NCBI GenBank assembly: GCA_001662425.1
Contig: BDDC01000109.1
Location: 34,292 to 98,291, forward strand
DNA from: Chlamydomonas sphaeroides
Lineage: Eukaryota; Chlorophyta; Chlorophyceae; Chlamydomonadales; Chlamydomonadaceae
Direction of reading: 5' to 3'
DNA length: 64,000 bases
Shown here: positions 34,805-47,300 of the stretch, piece after piece
Position numbering within the stretch: the first letter of the stretch is position 1
How the letters are laid out: every line of letters begins with the position of its first letter
The notes under the pieces: model-generated
What the model was told of the DNA's origin: nothing
Seen by the model: only the letters and a program-made list of their open reading frames with translations
Databases searched by the model: none
Translations under genes and position numbers: made by a program

Positions 34805-37800
34805 ACACGTGTGTATGGTGGTGCGGTCCATGTTGGGTAACGGTAGATAAGGTTGAATTCTTTGTGGCGGCGCAGGGCGGGCGCTGTGGTGGTCACCGCT
34901 TGTGCCTGAGGCTGGGGTTGGCGACGCTGCATGGCGTGTGTACCGGTCAGCGGCGGACAGCAATAAATTGACAAAGGGCGTGTGGTTTGTGGGCTGCAGT
35001 GAAGAATAGGCTTAGTATGGCTTGTGGCTTACATCGGTGTGCCCTCGTGTTCATGTGGGTTGGGTACGGCGCCGCGGACGGCGCAGCGGAGGGGGTAGGG
35101 GCGGGGATGAGGAGGGGCAGCGGCTGGCCGTTGAGGCACGCACGTAGAAGCCACGAAGGCTCTGAATGCGCGCGCGCGAGCGCGTCCCGCAACAGCCGTA
35201 GCCATAAAGGGCGCCGCCAGTGGCGCTGAGGACGTTTTGCGGATCTACGGCAGGGGCGGGCCGCCGGCAGGGCGGCGCGCGAGCATTGGCGTGTGCAGCA
35301 GGGAGCGGCGTGTGGGATTTCTAGTATTGAAGCGGCTTTTTGCCTGTGGGCTTGCACCTGGATAAGTGGTTGTTGATTGCACGGCTGCGACATTGCGCGA
35401 AGACGGGTGGCCGTTGCTTTGCAAGATCGCTCAGTTCCCATGCTCCTGCCGGGAGCCTCCTGGCTCCTGTAGCCTGGCTCCCAGCGACGCGCACAGCGTG
35501 ATGCGCCGGGCCGGGCCAGCGCCCCGCCCACGCCGTTGCGCACACGGCCGCTGAGGGCATGCGGGGTGGATGTCAACATGGGCTGCCGAGACCCTAGACG
35601 GCTGGATGCCCCGCACGCAAGGTTACAGATACTCCTTTTGTGACTTCGTTCTAGTTTATCATTAAGCCCCGCTGCAGCCTTGCGAGACACGGCCCGCTAC
35701 TTGGCCAAGCACCTTGCCCACGTAACCATGCCTCCATGTTGCCTGGGTGACGCAGGTCCAGAACTCCATGTTGCAAGCATGATTACTGCGAGCAACCAGG
35801 AACAACAGCAGCAGCACGGCGGTTATAGGGTTGGTCATGGCTGCTCAGGGCAGTGCCTGCGCCACACGCCCTGGCAGGGGCACGGCTTGCTGCGGCCGAC
35901 TGCAGGAGGGGCTGCTGCGCACGTGCCAGGTGGTGAGGCAGGGTGGGGGCGGTGGACACCGCGCGCAAGCTGCAACGCCTTCGCTCACTCATGCCTACGC
36001 AGAGAGCCGCTGAGGCCGCGTGCGGGCTGCTGAGGTGCTGCGCTGCTGCTGACGATGCGCAGCCCCCCGCACAGCACCTGTCGCTGTGATGCTGAAGCCT
36101 CGTGGATCGGCCTGGCAGCAGCAGCGCAGGGCCCAACCCAGCGTCCCCGGGTTTCTCGAAAGCACCGATGGCAAGGGACACGGTGGCCCCATCCGGAATG
36201 GGGAAAAGGGCGTCCCCCCGGCGTCCTTTGAGAAAAGCCGCGGGGTATGGATAGCAACCGCAAGCATGAGCACAAGCTCAGTTTTACAAGGGCACCCGGC
36301 AGTCGCCCACCGCAGACAACCGCACAGTCCCAACAACGCCAGCAAACATGCATTACTGTAGGGAAGAGCACCTCACGGCGGCACCGATGCAGCTCATTTA
36401 GGCGCCGCGCAGCTGCGGCCAAGGAACCACCTTGGCTCAGCAGCTGCCCCTCTGCAGGCCAGCCTACCCGTCTTGCAGTAGCCCTGGTAGCAGTCAAACA
36501 ACGAATTACCGGCACCGCTCACCACACGGGAACGCCGAACGTATATGCTATTATAGGCGCGCCCATAAGCTGCTTGGCGCGCACCGCCGCCCGCGGCTGA
36601 TGGCCGCCAATGCCCCTCCGCCGTCTTTCCGGCATGCCGGGCCCCAATGCCGCGAGCCAGCCATGCCGTTGTCGCCCTCATGCATCCCTCCCGGGGGCTC
36701 ACGAATTGCTACCGCTTTCAGGACGCGTCCTGGTCTGGACCCGGCGATGCGCGGCACTTGTCGAGCACACATACCCAAGTGGTTAGGCCCCCGCCAACCG
36801 CTCGCAAATACACCCCTGTGACAACGAGAATGGCATATAGGCTCGGCGAGGGGCGCGCGGGCGCGCAGCAAAAACCCGGCGCGCCGATCCGGCCCCGCGA
36901 CGCCGGGCTCTGCAGCACAGGCGGCCGGCCTGCGCAGCGAAGTAATTGCCTCGCTGCACGTAGGCCGCGCCCGGACAGGCCATCTTGGCGGGGAGCAAGT
37001 AGTGATCGGCGGGCGCCGTAAGTTGCGCAAGCCCGCGGCCCTCGCACAACGCCGCAGCCACAGCAACCACGATAACGACACAACAACGCACAGCAGCAGC
37101 AGCAGACCAGCGTCCGTTCTAGGGGCTCCGCGCAGGACGGCCCCGACCTGCCTGCTCCGGCCGGCGGCCGGCGCAAGAGCCGCCCGCCGCCCGGCCCGTT
37201 TCACTTAACGCACCGACACGAAACGACACGCGGCTCCCGTCTACCCGGCGCTGTGCGCTCGGGGATTGCGCTTATCACTCGCTCGCTCTCTCACACACTC
37301 AGTGCACCGAGCGTTCGGCGGCCCGACACAGGGGCTGCAACTTTCAGCACGCGGAGCCTCTGTCCAGACGGCCCGTTCGCAGCACGCTACTCGTCCGACC
37401 CGGACCCGGCCGGAAGCATGCGGGCGCGGCGCATACCGTAGGCGGTCACACGAGCAAACACACACGGGGGCACACGTACAACCCGGCCCTGACCTGCTGC
37501 AACGCGCGTGTGCAATGGACGCTGCTTCTTTCCTTGCCATTCCCACTCACTCGAACCACACACGCCAGCCGGGCGCTCGCGCGCACACGCCCGGCCTCTC
37601 ATCGCATAAAAGCACACCAGTGGCGCAAACAGGCGTCCCGATAAGTCCTGCTCCAGGCCCACAAACAGTGCAGGGACCTCAACACGAGGACACGCCCTAA
37701 CCCCCCGCACGTGTCTGATCAGTGACTGGTACGAAAAAACCACACACCCGTTCCGCGTCAAGCCCGCAGGTGCTGCTCAAGCATACAAACCAACAGCTGA

Positions 37801-37967
37801 GCAAGCCCCTGTGCCAGGCCCTGAGCAAGCCCCGGCATCCGAATTGTAGACATTCCGCATCCCTTGTCCCTCATCCCTTGTGCTCCAAATACCCGCCCAC
37901 ACGCCACCACAATGCTGCAGTGCTATCCATGTGCCCACAACCGTCCTGCCAACACGCCACGTAGCGC
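34805..37967. other. Gene-poor stretch of about 3.2 kb
   Basis: No frame on either strand shows a recognisable domain or a coherent exon series. The longest ORFs are GC by-products. The 5' part should hold the tafazzin 3' UTR and the 3' part that of the B-box/CCT-like gene, since the two genes converge. At 35622-35663 there is a relatively AT-rich motif resembling 44038-44080. Confidence 0.5.
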
Positions 37968-40900
37968 CTAGTGCCGACCCGCCACACCGCTCGGCTTGTA
38001 GTCGTCGGCGAGGATGGAGTCCAGGAGGCTCAGCTGCGCAGCCGAGAACTGCGACTTATCGGTGCCCCACATAATGGGCCGGTCGAGCACCGAAAGCCGC
38101 TGCTGTTGCTGCAGCTGCTGTTGCTGCTGTTGCAGCTGCTGTTGCTGCAGCTGCTGTTGCTGCAGCTGCTGTTGCTGCAGCTGCTGTTGCTGCAGCTGCT
38201 GCTGTTGCAGCTGCTGTTGTTGCAGCTGCTGGAGTTGGTGCTGCAGCGCCTGCGGCGCCATCGCGGCCTGGCGCTGCGCCTGCGCCTTGGCCTGCGCCTG
38301 CATGGCAATGGCCTGTGCTTGCGCCTGCGCCTGGGCCTGCAGCAGAACCGCCGCCTGCGCCTGCTGCAGAGCGAACGCCTGCGCCTGGGCTTGGTGCATG
38401 GCTAGCGCCTGCGCCTGCGCCGCGTGCGCCTGCGCTTGCGCCTGCGCCTGCTGCTGCTGCTGCTGCTGCTGGCGCGCCATGTCGTTCATGCTGTCAGCAG
38501 ACTCGCCGACATCCTCAGCGACCTGCGTACACAGGAGGCCAACGCAGCACGAGCGACTCGGTCGGACTGCTGCTGCTACTGCTGCTGCGCATTCAAGGTT
38601 GCTCTGCCGGCAAGGCCACACGGCCTGCGAAGCGGCAACGCAAAACTCACGTTGGCGCCGTTGGCCTCGCCGCCCGAGAACTGCGGCAGGTCGTCGAAGC
38701 CGAGCATGGCGAGGTCCTGCTCTGTAATCACGCAATCCTGCGATGGCACACACACGGGCAGCACGCATGTCAGCACATGTCAACGGCGAACCCAGGGCAG
38801 CTGTTGCAGCCAGCCCCGCTCGCACGTATCCACATCCCGGGCCCTCCCTCGCCCAGGGCCCAGCATCTACCGCACGCAACTCGCACGTCCTGCATCGCCG
38901 TGCGGCGACCCGTATGCGCAACGGCGCTCGCACCTGGGTTGGCGGCGACAGCTCGTTGGTGGGGGCCGGTGCCGCCGCATTGCAGGACGACGCCAACATC
39001 TGCGCAGGTGCTGGCGCGGAGCCGGGCTGCGGCATGGCCATGCTAGGCGCCGTAGCCATCGTGGACAATCCTGACCTCGGCGCATCCAGCACGCTGGCGC
39101 TCTGCGCGCGGCGGAGCTCCTGTTGATGCTGGTGCTGCTGCTGTTGCTGCTGATATGCCGCGATGGAGCTCATGCTGCTGCCTCCGAGAATGATGGCGCG
39201 CGCGATGGCGACGGGGTCCATTGCACCGACCGCGGCGCCGGCTTCGCCAGCGGCCGACACGGGAAATGCTGAGGAGCCCTCGTTGGCGCCCTCCTCGTCA
39301 ATCCGCTGCATGTGCCCGAACGAGCCCCATGACTGATACCCAATGCCGGCCGGCGCGGTGCACGCGCTAGCCGCCGGGGCGCCGGTCGTCGTGGTGACGG
39401 ACGCGCATGGTGCCGGGCCGGCGCTGCCGCCATTGCTTGGCGCGCCGGCAAGCTCCACCAGACCGTCAAGAGAGGCCATGCCGGCGAAGCGGCCGCGTGC
39501 CTTGCAGGTGCCTTGCGGGATCATCTTGCGCGCATCCTGGCGAACCTTCTTGGCGCCGTCGCCAAGTGCGCGCATGCGGAGCATACGCTTGTGCCTGAAA
39601 ATATTGTCAAAGGACACACAACGAGCGCACAGTCGGTACGCGCTACGTTTATGTTCACCGGCTGACAGAGACATTTGGCGTCTGCTGCGATCGAGAATGC
39701 ATCTGCAGGAAGCGAACAGCAGCAGCAAACCGAATGCCAGCTACATGTATCGCGGCGAACTCACTTGTAGCGACCGAGCTGCATTGCGCGGTCTCCGTCG
39801 TCGCGACCCTCGGCGGACTCGCTCAGCGTAGCCGTAAGCGAGCCCTCCTCGGCCGCCGAGCGCGCGAGGCCGCGCAGGCATGCGGCGCTGCCGGCCATTG
39901 GCCCAGCCATCACGTCGTTGCCGTCGCTGCTGAACCGCAGCATCTGCGCCACACATTGCAAGGACACTGTGAGACATCGTGATATCTCCAATAAATTCAG
40001 CAAGCACTAGCCTGGCTTCAGCGAACAATAAATCTACAGTAACCGAAGCGGCACCTGCGCGTCGCTAAGCTCGCACGAGCCGCCGCGGCTGGACAGCCCA
40101 ATCGTCGCCGCGAGGCCCAGCGCCGGCGGCGCCGAGCCGGGCAGCACGTGGCAGCTGGCCAGCTGCTGCGGCGTGAGCGCCATGGGCGTAGAGCCATCGG
40201 CGCCGGCGAGCGTGTGCGCCGACGCCGAGTGGCAGTTGGACGGGCTGACCGAGTTCGAGCCGCCGCTGCCAGCCATGGCGATTTGCCCGGCGCCGAAGCT
40301 GCTGGGGGCAGGGTCTAGGTTGGGTGCGGCGCTGGGCGTCGGGCCCGACAGCAAGGTGGGGATGGGCATGCTCGGGGGCGCCATGAGCCCAGTGGCCAAG
40401 CTGGCGCCGGCGGGTGCGCTGCCGGTTGCCGATGCCATATTCAGATTGTTCATCTGCAGGCCAGTGGCGCTGTCGACAAGGCATTGGCCTGTCATGCCTG
40501 GGAAGGACTGCTGCGGCAGCGAAAACTGCTGCTGTTGTTGTTGCATGGAGGAGGCAAGTGACACGCGGTGGCCGGGGTCCGAAAGGCCGGCGCCCAGGCC
40601 CAGCCCGGCGCGCAGCGCGGCGTCGCGTCGCGCGGCCGCGGCCGCGAGCGCAGTGGCCGAGGCGGCTCCGGTGGCAGAGGCTGCGATGCTGATGGGAGCC
40701 GTGCGCGGCAGTTCGTCTGTGTGCGAGCGCTGCAACATGAACTGCTGGTGTTGCTGCTGCTGCTGGTGTTGCTGCTGCGCGGCCGCGAGCTGTGCCATCG
40801 CCACCGCCTGTTGCTGCTGCTGCTGTTGCTGCATCTGCATCGCCTGCAGCGCAGCCGCCTGTTGCTGGTGCGCTTGCATCGCCTGCAGTTGCTGCAGCTG

Positions 40901-43004
40901 CATCGCCTGCTGCTGCTGCTGCACCACCTGGCGCTGCTGCAGCGCCTGCACCTCGGCCCAGCTGCCGGCGCTGGCGGCGGCCGCAATGCCGGCCTGCTGG
41001 CCGAGCCCGCAGCCGGGGTTGGGCAGCTGCTGCTCCAGCGACTGCCGCAGCATGGTCGCACTGCTGCGGGCCGAGGCCAGCTGCGGGCCCTCCGTGTGGC
41101 TGCTCGAGATACCGGTCTGCGACAAGCACGACCCTCCGCTCAGCGTGCGCATGGCCAGCGTCGGTTGCCGGTTGCCGGGGACCGCCATGGGCTCAGATGA
41201 CGCCATGCCCAGCCGCTGCTGCTGCTGCGCCAGCATCAGCTGCTGCTGCTGCTGAGCGTGCTGCTGCTGCAGCGCGGCCATCTGCTGCTGCTGCTGCTGG
41301 CACATGGCCGCGGCCGCCTGCGCCCCGCCGGCCGTCCACGAGCCCTGCGGCGTCAGCGACTGGCCACTGCCGCCCTGCAGCGAAGACGCCATGGCAGCTG
41401 ACTGCGCGCGCGCCTCCTGCTGCGCCTGCGCCTGCGCGGCCGCCGCCTGCTGCTGCGCCTGCGCGGCCGCCGCCTGCTGCTGCGCCTGCTGCTGCTGAGC
41501 CTGCGCTTGCTGGGCCTGCGCTTGCTCCTGCGCCTTCTGCGCCACCTCCTGCTGCTGCAGCTGGTCCAGCGGCGCGCAGAAGGTGTCGAGTAGCATCGCG
41601 ACGTCCATGCTGTCCACAGCGTCGGCTAGTTCCTGGCTTGCGGCACGCTGCAGGGACTGCTGGGACGACTGCGCCGGGATCGCGGGCGCCTGCTGCTGGC
41701 TGCTCGACGGAGCCGCCGCCACGCCATGCACGCTCCAGCGCTCGGCCACGGGTGCCGGCGGCTGCGCCGGCGCCGAGGCGGCGGCCTGCAGGTTGCCGCT
41801 ACACGTCGAGAAGGGCGACACGGCCAGCGCGCCGCGCCCAGCGTCGCCTTGGTCGCCGCTCGGCGACATGGGTCGTTCGCTGGCGCTGGGGGCCGGCACG
41901 GCCTTCGGCTGAGAGGTTGCCGACACCAGGGCAGCGGCGTGGGGCCAGGATGTAGACGCCTGCTGCAGCGCGGCGGCCTGTTGTGGGCTCGAGGGTGAGC
42001 CCGTGTTGCCCTGCTGTCCCGGCACGCCGGCCTGTGGGCTGGACGCGTCGGATTGCGGCGTGCCGCCGACTACCGCGCTACCCTGCTGGCCTGGCGGCAA
42101 GCAGGGCGCTGTCCCGTCAAAGATGTCGAGTTGCAGGTTCCTGAAAGGGGCAGGTGCGGGGTGCAGAAGCGTTTGTCAGCGCAGCAGCTTCCGGCGCGGT
42201 GCGCCACCATAGTGCACATGCTACCAGAGCAGTGCAGCCTCTGCAGGGCGTGCAGGCGCGAAGCCGCCCCTCCTGGAAGCGACCGCAGCGCTTGACTGAG
42301 TGTGCAGGGCGCCCGCGTACCCGGACCCGGGCAAGGCACAGCGACCCGTCTCCTTACCGAGTCAAGCAAGCAGCGAGCGGCATATCCAGAAGACGGCCTC
42401 TAGACTTGGCCTCCCGGTATGCCCAGACAGGACAAGACTGGCAGGGCACGCGCATGTGGCGCTGCGCCAGCTGCGGGCGACGTCGGCGACACAAGCCGAG
42501 TGTTGATACAGAAATAAGGAGACAAGATAGTCGGGATCGTCAGCTCATCAGCCCTCGAGCGGGGAAAACAACGAGAACGGAGGTCGAGGCGGAGGCTTGT
42601 CAGACCAGCGACGCCTCTTCGCCCGGCCGGCAGATCAGCGACGCATGCAGTATGAAGGGCGACGTGCTTGTAGGCGTGGTAAACGGAGCGCGGACTAGCG
42701 CAACGGCATAGCTGATGGAGAGCGCTGCCTCGACTACGCCAGCCCAGCTGAATTTGGCAGCCTTTCTAACCTTGTTGACTGAATGCACTTGAGCGTCACA
42801 TTGCGGGCAAAGGAAGGCGCCTGCGCACAGCCAAGAACGCGCCGTGAAGCAGCCAGCCTGAAGCTCGGCGGCTCCATAGCTCGAAAGCGTCATATCCAAA
42901 GGCAGACCCTGAAGTGCTGCAAGCTTACCGTCCGAATGGCAGAAGACGCTGGCGAGCTTTGCGTCGCAGTGGTCGCATACTACTTTGAAGGCGGAGCCGT
43001 CCAT
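37968..43004 (-). CDS. Giant Gln-rich B-box zinc-finger / CCT-like protein (CONSTANS or ROC66-like candidate)
   Basis: Minus-strand exons 43004-42929, 42820-42771, 42470-42358, 42140-40055, 39943-39765, 39594-38934, 38737-38651 and 38522-37968 are all phase-consistent and give 1268 residues. Residues 10-47 form a canonical B-box: C10-X2-C13-X8-C22-X2-D25-X4-C30-X2-C33-D34-X3-H38-X8-H47, with NKLAQRHMRVPC following. About 700 residues of Gln/Ala-rich sequence come next. At the exon 5/6 junction is a basic segment QLGRYKHKRMLRMRALGDGA, followed by KKVRQDARKM and KARGRFAG, matching the spacing of a CCT motif though with unusual residues. The remainder is Q-rich, with a short acidic block (LAMLGFDDLPQFSGG). 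Plant CONSTANS and Chlamydomonas ROC66 combine B-box and CCT and act in photoperiod or clock control. Orthology is inferred, not proven. Gene-body Q tracts are encoded by CAG/CAA. Confidence 0.8.
38097..38232 (-). repeat. CAG/CAA repeat encoding a poly-Gln/Leu-Gln tract
   Basis: About 45 codons of near-continuous CAG/CAA, with a regular CTGCAG(CAA)CAGCAG pattern giving repeats of LQQQQ in the C-terminal part of the B-box/CCT-like protein. The regular 15-bp period points to repeat expansion. It is likely to vary between strains. Confidence 0.85.
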
Positions 43005-44395
43005 GACCGCGGCCACCGCCTAACGTTCCGGGCTGCAGACGTGAGTCCGTCTTGGCAGCGAAGTGCGCCCCGTGGGTAACCGAGGCGTGGTGCGGGCTGC
43101 GTCGCGGCCCGCGCTGCGCCGCGCCGGCACGGTCTGTGTGCAGGCTGCTCCACGCTACGATGCTGGTAGGTCCTGTGGCTTGGCTTGCGGCGCTGGTTGC
43201 GCCTGGGTTCGGTCGGTATGCACGGGGGGCGCACAACCGACTTTCGGTCACATGGCTCCATGGGGCCCCTCTCCTGGAGCGTGACGGAAACCGGGCAGCG
43301 CCGCTCCTAGCCCAGCCTTGGGCGCTGACTAGGCGTACGTTTGGCCATCTATTGATGCTACGGCGCCCTGCCGGGTGGGAAGTCAGGCACCGGGCCCTTT
43401 CGCATGCAGCCAGCGCAGCACTCTGAACTACGGGAGAACGCTCGCTTTACTCAAGTGCCAACGAAAAAACTGGCACACTGTCTTGTACCGCGCGGCTGCA
43501 AGGCCCCTCGTAAAAGGGCGATGGGACTGCCAGGTCCCGGCCGGTGCGACGGCATGCGTGTCGCCTAGCCCATGCGCTCACAGCACATTGCCAGCCCGCT
43601 GCGATGGGTCGGATAGTGGGGTGTGGCGGAAGGCAGGCACGCCTGCGAGTAGGGGGGCAGGGATGTGAGCGTGGGGAGCGTGGGGCCAGGCAGCTTGCGG
43701 ACCCCATGCTGCGAGGCGGGCGGGGGGAGAGCCTCTTTCCCCGTTCGCTCGTCTTGTCAGATCGTCGGTCCCTGGCCGCTCTTGGCTTGTCGCACGAGGG
43801 GCGTGGGAACTGTGGGCTTGGACACATCAACCCGCTGCCCCTCGTGCGGCCCGCCAGGCCGTGCTGGGGCCCGATGCAATGACACGACACGCTAGCGCGC
43901 TAGCGGGGCAAGAAGCTCACCCGCTGCCAACTGCGCCCGTACCAAGGGCCTTTATAAAACCGCCACAGCAAGTCGGGGGTGCCCGCAACTACAACCGCCG
44001 GGTTCCGGCAGCACAGGGGCCCGTCACTCGGCCAACCGTTACAGATATATCTCGTTTGACTTTGTTCTAACTAGTAATAACCGTGTGGAGAGCTGGCGGT
44101 GGGGCCTTGCAGCCGTGAGGAACAGGACTGTGCAGCACGGCTGCTCCCAGGAGGGGCGTGGGCGCCGCCTCCGGGCCGCTCCGGCTGCTGCGCCGGCTGC
44201 ATGCGACGGGGCTCCGTGTGCCCCCCTGCGTCCGGGTGTTGGGGCGCCCTGTCATCAGCAGGCGCCCACACGTACGCCCCAGGCTCGCGGCGGGCCAGGC
44301 TGAATCCAGGTCACTTACAACCCGCGCCCGCCCCCCCCCCCGTTAGCTCCTGCTCACCCTTCCCGGCACCCCGCCCTCCCAGCCCCGCTCCCACC
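43005..44395. promoter_or_regulatory. Upstream region of the B-box/CCT-like gene and 3' flank of the OPR/RAP gene
   Basis: About 1.4 kb with no coding sequence recognised. Both neighbours are on minus. Next to 43004 lies the promoter of the B-box/CCT-like gene. Near 44395 is the 3' UTR of the OPR/RAP gene, with a TGTAA at 44315-44319 (minus). The motif at 44038-44080 resembles 35622-35663. Confidence 0.5.
44315..44319 (-). terminator. TGTAA poly(A) signal of the OPR/RAP gene
   Basis: TGTAA on the minus strand, about 77 nt beyond the OPR/RAP stop codon. Confidence 0.5.
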
Positions 44396-47300
44396 CTACT
44401 CGTCCGCGCCGCCCACAGCCCGCTGCCGCCGCTGCGCGCCCACGCCCCTCGCCCCCAGCGCCGCCCCAAACACAAAGTTGCGCCCCACCACCACCATCTC
44501 GGCCGGCGGCCGCGGCGGTGGCTTGGTGCGCCGCAGCAACGACCACAGGAGCTTCCGCCGCGAGTCGTTGTCGGGCAGGACATCGACCCACACGTTGGTG
44601 GGGACCGTCAGCACGTTGGCCGGCTCGCCGCCCAGCAGCCGCGCCAGCGTGGCGTCGCGGAAGGCGGTCTTGGCGTTGCGGTGTCGCGGCCGGTTGCGCA
44701 GAAAGTGCCAGGGGCCGTCCACCTCGACGGCCACGGGGTAGGTGCCCGGAGGCGGCGCGGTCGGGGTGAAGGCGGCGCCGGCGGGAGCGGCCGGGCTGGC
44801 GTCGGCGTCGGCAGGGGCGGCCGGGCTGGCGGCGGCGCCGGCAGGAGCGGCCGGGCCGGCAAGGGCCAGCAAGTCGGCAGAAGTGATGGGGGCGGCGGCA
44901 GCGGCGGGCGGCGCTGCCAAGGTCATGGGCGCGGCCTCGCCCTCGTCCTCGTCCTCACCAGCGGAGGAGAAGGCCTCGCTCGAGGACGAGCTGGCGCCGT
45001 CCCGCAGCGCGTCGGGGAACCGGCCGCGGCCCTCAGCGCGCCTGGCCGCCGCCGGCGCCCACAGCGCCGCGTCGGCCTGGGCCGCCGCCTCCAGGATCAG
45101 CCCGTGCAGCGCATCCGGCGGCGCCAGCGCGTCCACCTCCTCCTCCAGCGCCCCTTCCCCATCGCCTCCGCCTCCCGCTGCGGCCCCCGCTGCGCCGCCC
45201 TCCTCCCTCGGCGCCGCCGCCAGCGGCACCGCCGCCAGCTCCTCGGCCTGCAGCGCCGCCGGCCCCGGCAGCCGCATGTGCACGATGATGTCGCAGCTCA
45301 GCATCTCGTCGCCGATGAGCGCCTCGCTGTCTACGCGCACCACGCCGGGGAAGGCGCCGCACGCGGCCAGCACCTGCGTGGACGGCGGGGCCGGGGCGGT
45401 GGGTGTTGGTGTGTTCAACTGTTCAAGGCAAGAAATTGAGTAACACACTTTGGTGTGTGGTGTAGTCCGTGTGTTCGTTTACGTGTTATAGTAACATGCC
45501 CCGCGCGGCACGCCCTGGTTAATGGAGACGCGCTGGTCGTGCGTCGCAAACAGGCGAGCCGACACGCGCTCAGGCCCCCCCCCTGCGGGAAACGAAGGCC
45601 CAGCGCCGCCTCGAAGGAGCCCCATCGGTGTGCTTGCAGGTGGCGAGACGAGCGTGCTGGAGCGCTTTGGCAGCTGGTCCGGTGACACAGCTGGGGGGCA
45701 TCTCGGCACAGCCAGGTAGCCCGGTTGAGGCAAGGACGACGCCCCAGGGGCTAGGTCGCGGACGGCCCACAGCCCAGGCCGCCGCGCAGCACGCCAAGCG
45801 CAATTCCAGCCCTACTCAACACGCAGTCCATGATAAGGCTGCGTTCTTCTGATACCGTTCAGTTAACTTTGTGGCGATCGACAGGCCTACCCGCAGCGTG
45901 GTGACCACCTTGCTCTGCACCCACAGCCGGCCGGCCGCCTCGGTCGCCGTCTGGTGGCGGTGCCGCCGCACAACCTCCGCCAGCCGCTCCATGGGCATGG
46001 CCAGCCGGTAGCGCGGGTCGGAGGCCAGGCCCAGCGCGCGCGCCTCGCAGTGGTACTGCCACAGCTGCGGCAATGGGCAGGCGGAGGGGCAGAGGGGCGG
46101 AAGGGGCGGGGAGGGGGGTGGGGGGGTGCCGCGCGGCGGGGGGGGNNNNNNNNNNNNNNNNNNNNNNNNNNNNNNNNNNNNNNNNNNNNNNNNNNNNNNN
46201 NNNNNNNNNNNNNNNNNNNNNNNNNNNNNNNNNNNNNNNNNNNNNNNNNNNNNNNNNNNNNNNNNNNNNNNNNNNNNNNNNNNNNNNNNNNNNNNNNNNN
46301 NNNNNNNNNNNNNNNNNNNNNNNNNNNNNNNNNNNNNNNNNNNNNNNNNNNNNNNNNNNNNNNNNNNNNNNNNNNNNNNNNNNNNNNNNNNNNNNNNNNN
46401 NNNNNNNNNNNNNNNNNNNNNNNNNNNNNNNNNNNNNNNNNNNNNNNNNNNNNNNNNNNNNNNNNNNNNNNNNNNNNNNNNNNNNNNNGGGAGCGAGCAG
46501 CCTGTTGGGCGGTGGGTCGTGGCGCAGGTGCGGTCGAGGACGCCAGACGCAGCGGGCGTTGCAGCAGTGCGGCACGTTGCTCGCCGTCGCTGGCGACCGC
46601 ACCGCACCGCGCCGCACCTCACCTGCGCAAAGTCGCTCATCAGCATGGAGTCCACGTTGTCGTCCCGGCTGCCGCCCGCCGCCGCCGCCGCCGCCGCCGC
46701 CTCCCCTCCTCCCCCTTCCCCTCCCCCGCTGCCCGCCGCCTGGCGCGCCAGCTGCTGCTGCACGTCCCGGATGGAGGCCTCCGTGGCGCGCGCGCGGGCG
46801 GAGCGCCTCGTGGCCCCGTGCGCCATCCAGCCGCGGGTGCCGTGGTTGTTGACGGCTGCCACCAGCACCTCGAACAGCGGCCGGTAGGCGGGCTGCTCCA
46901 GGGCGCCCAGGTTGAGCAGCGACCACAGCAGGTTCTGCGGCATCAGGTGCGCCGACTCGGCCTGGGGGGGACGGGCGAGGGCGGGGGAGGGCGGGAGGGA
47001 GGCGTTGTGTGGGGGAAATACCGGTACTGGCAAGAGGATGTGTCGCCGTGCGAATGGTGGGGATGGGAGGCAGGGGGGATGGGACAGGGCCGCGATCGTT
47101 TGGGGGGAGGTGAGCGGCGGCGCACCAAGGGCGCTGGCTGAGCGGACCGAGACTGGGGTGGACGGGGCCGGGCGTTGGGAGGGAGTCCATCGATCGAGTG
47201 GCGGTCGGAGCGCGCCAGGCAGGGGTTTGTAGCGGAGAGGGAGGGCACGGACGCAGATGAGGTGTCACCCAGCACGACAACCCCACCCCAACGTGGCCGT

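Noticed and set aside
36551..37204. 217-codon minus-strand frame in the gene-poor stretch
   Set aside because: Composition is low-information (Arg/Ala/Cys-rich), with no domain and overlapping frames on both strands.
42771..43016. B-box exon read through to include an insertion GKLAALQ between ligands, starting at GTG 43016
   Set aside because: Splicing at GACG|GTAAGC removes the insertion and gives exactly canonical B-box spacing; ATG at 43004 is the better start.
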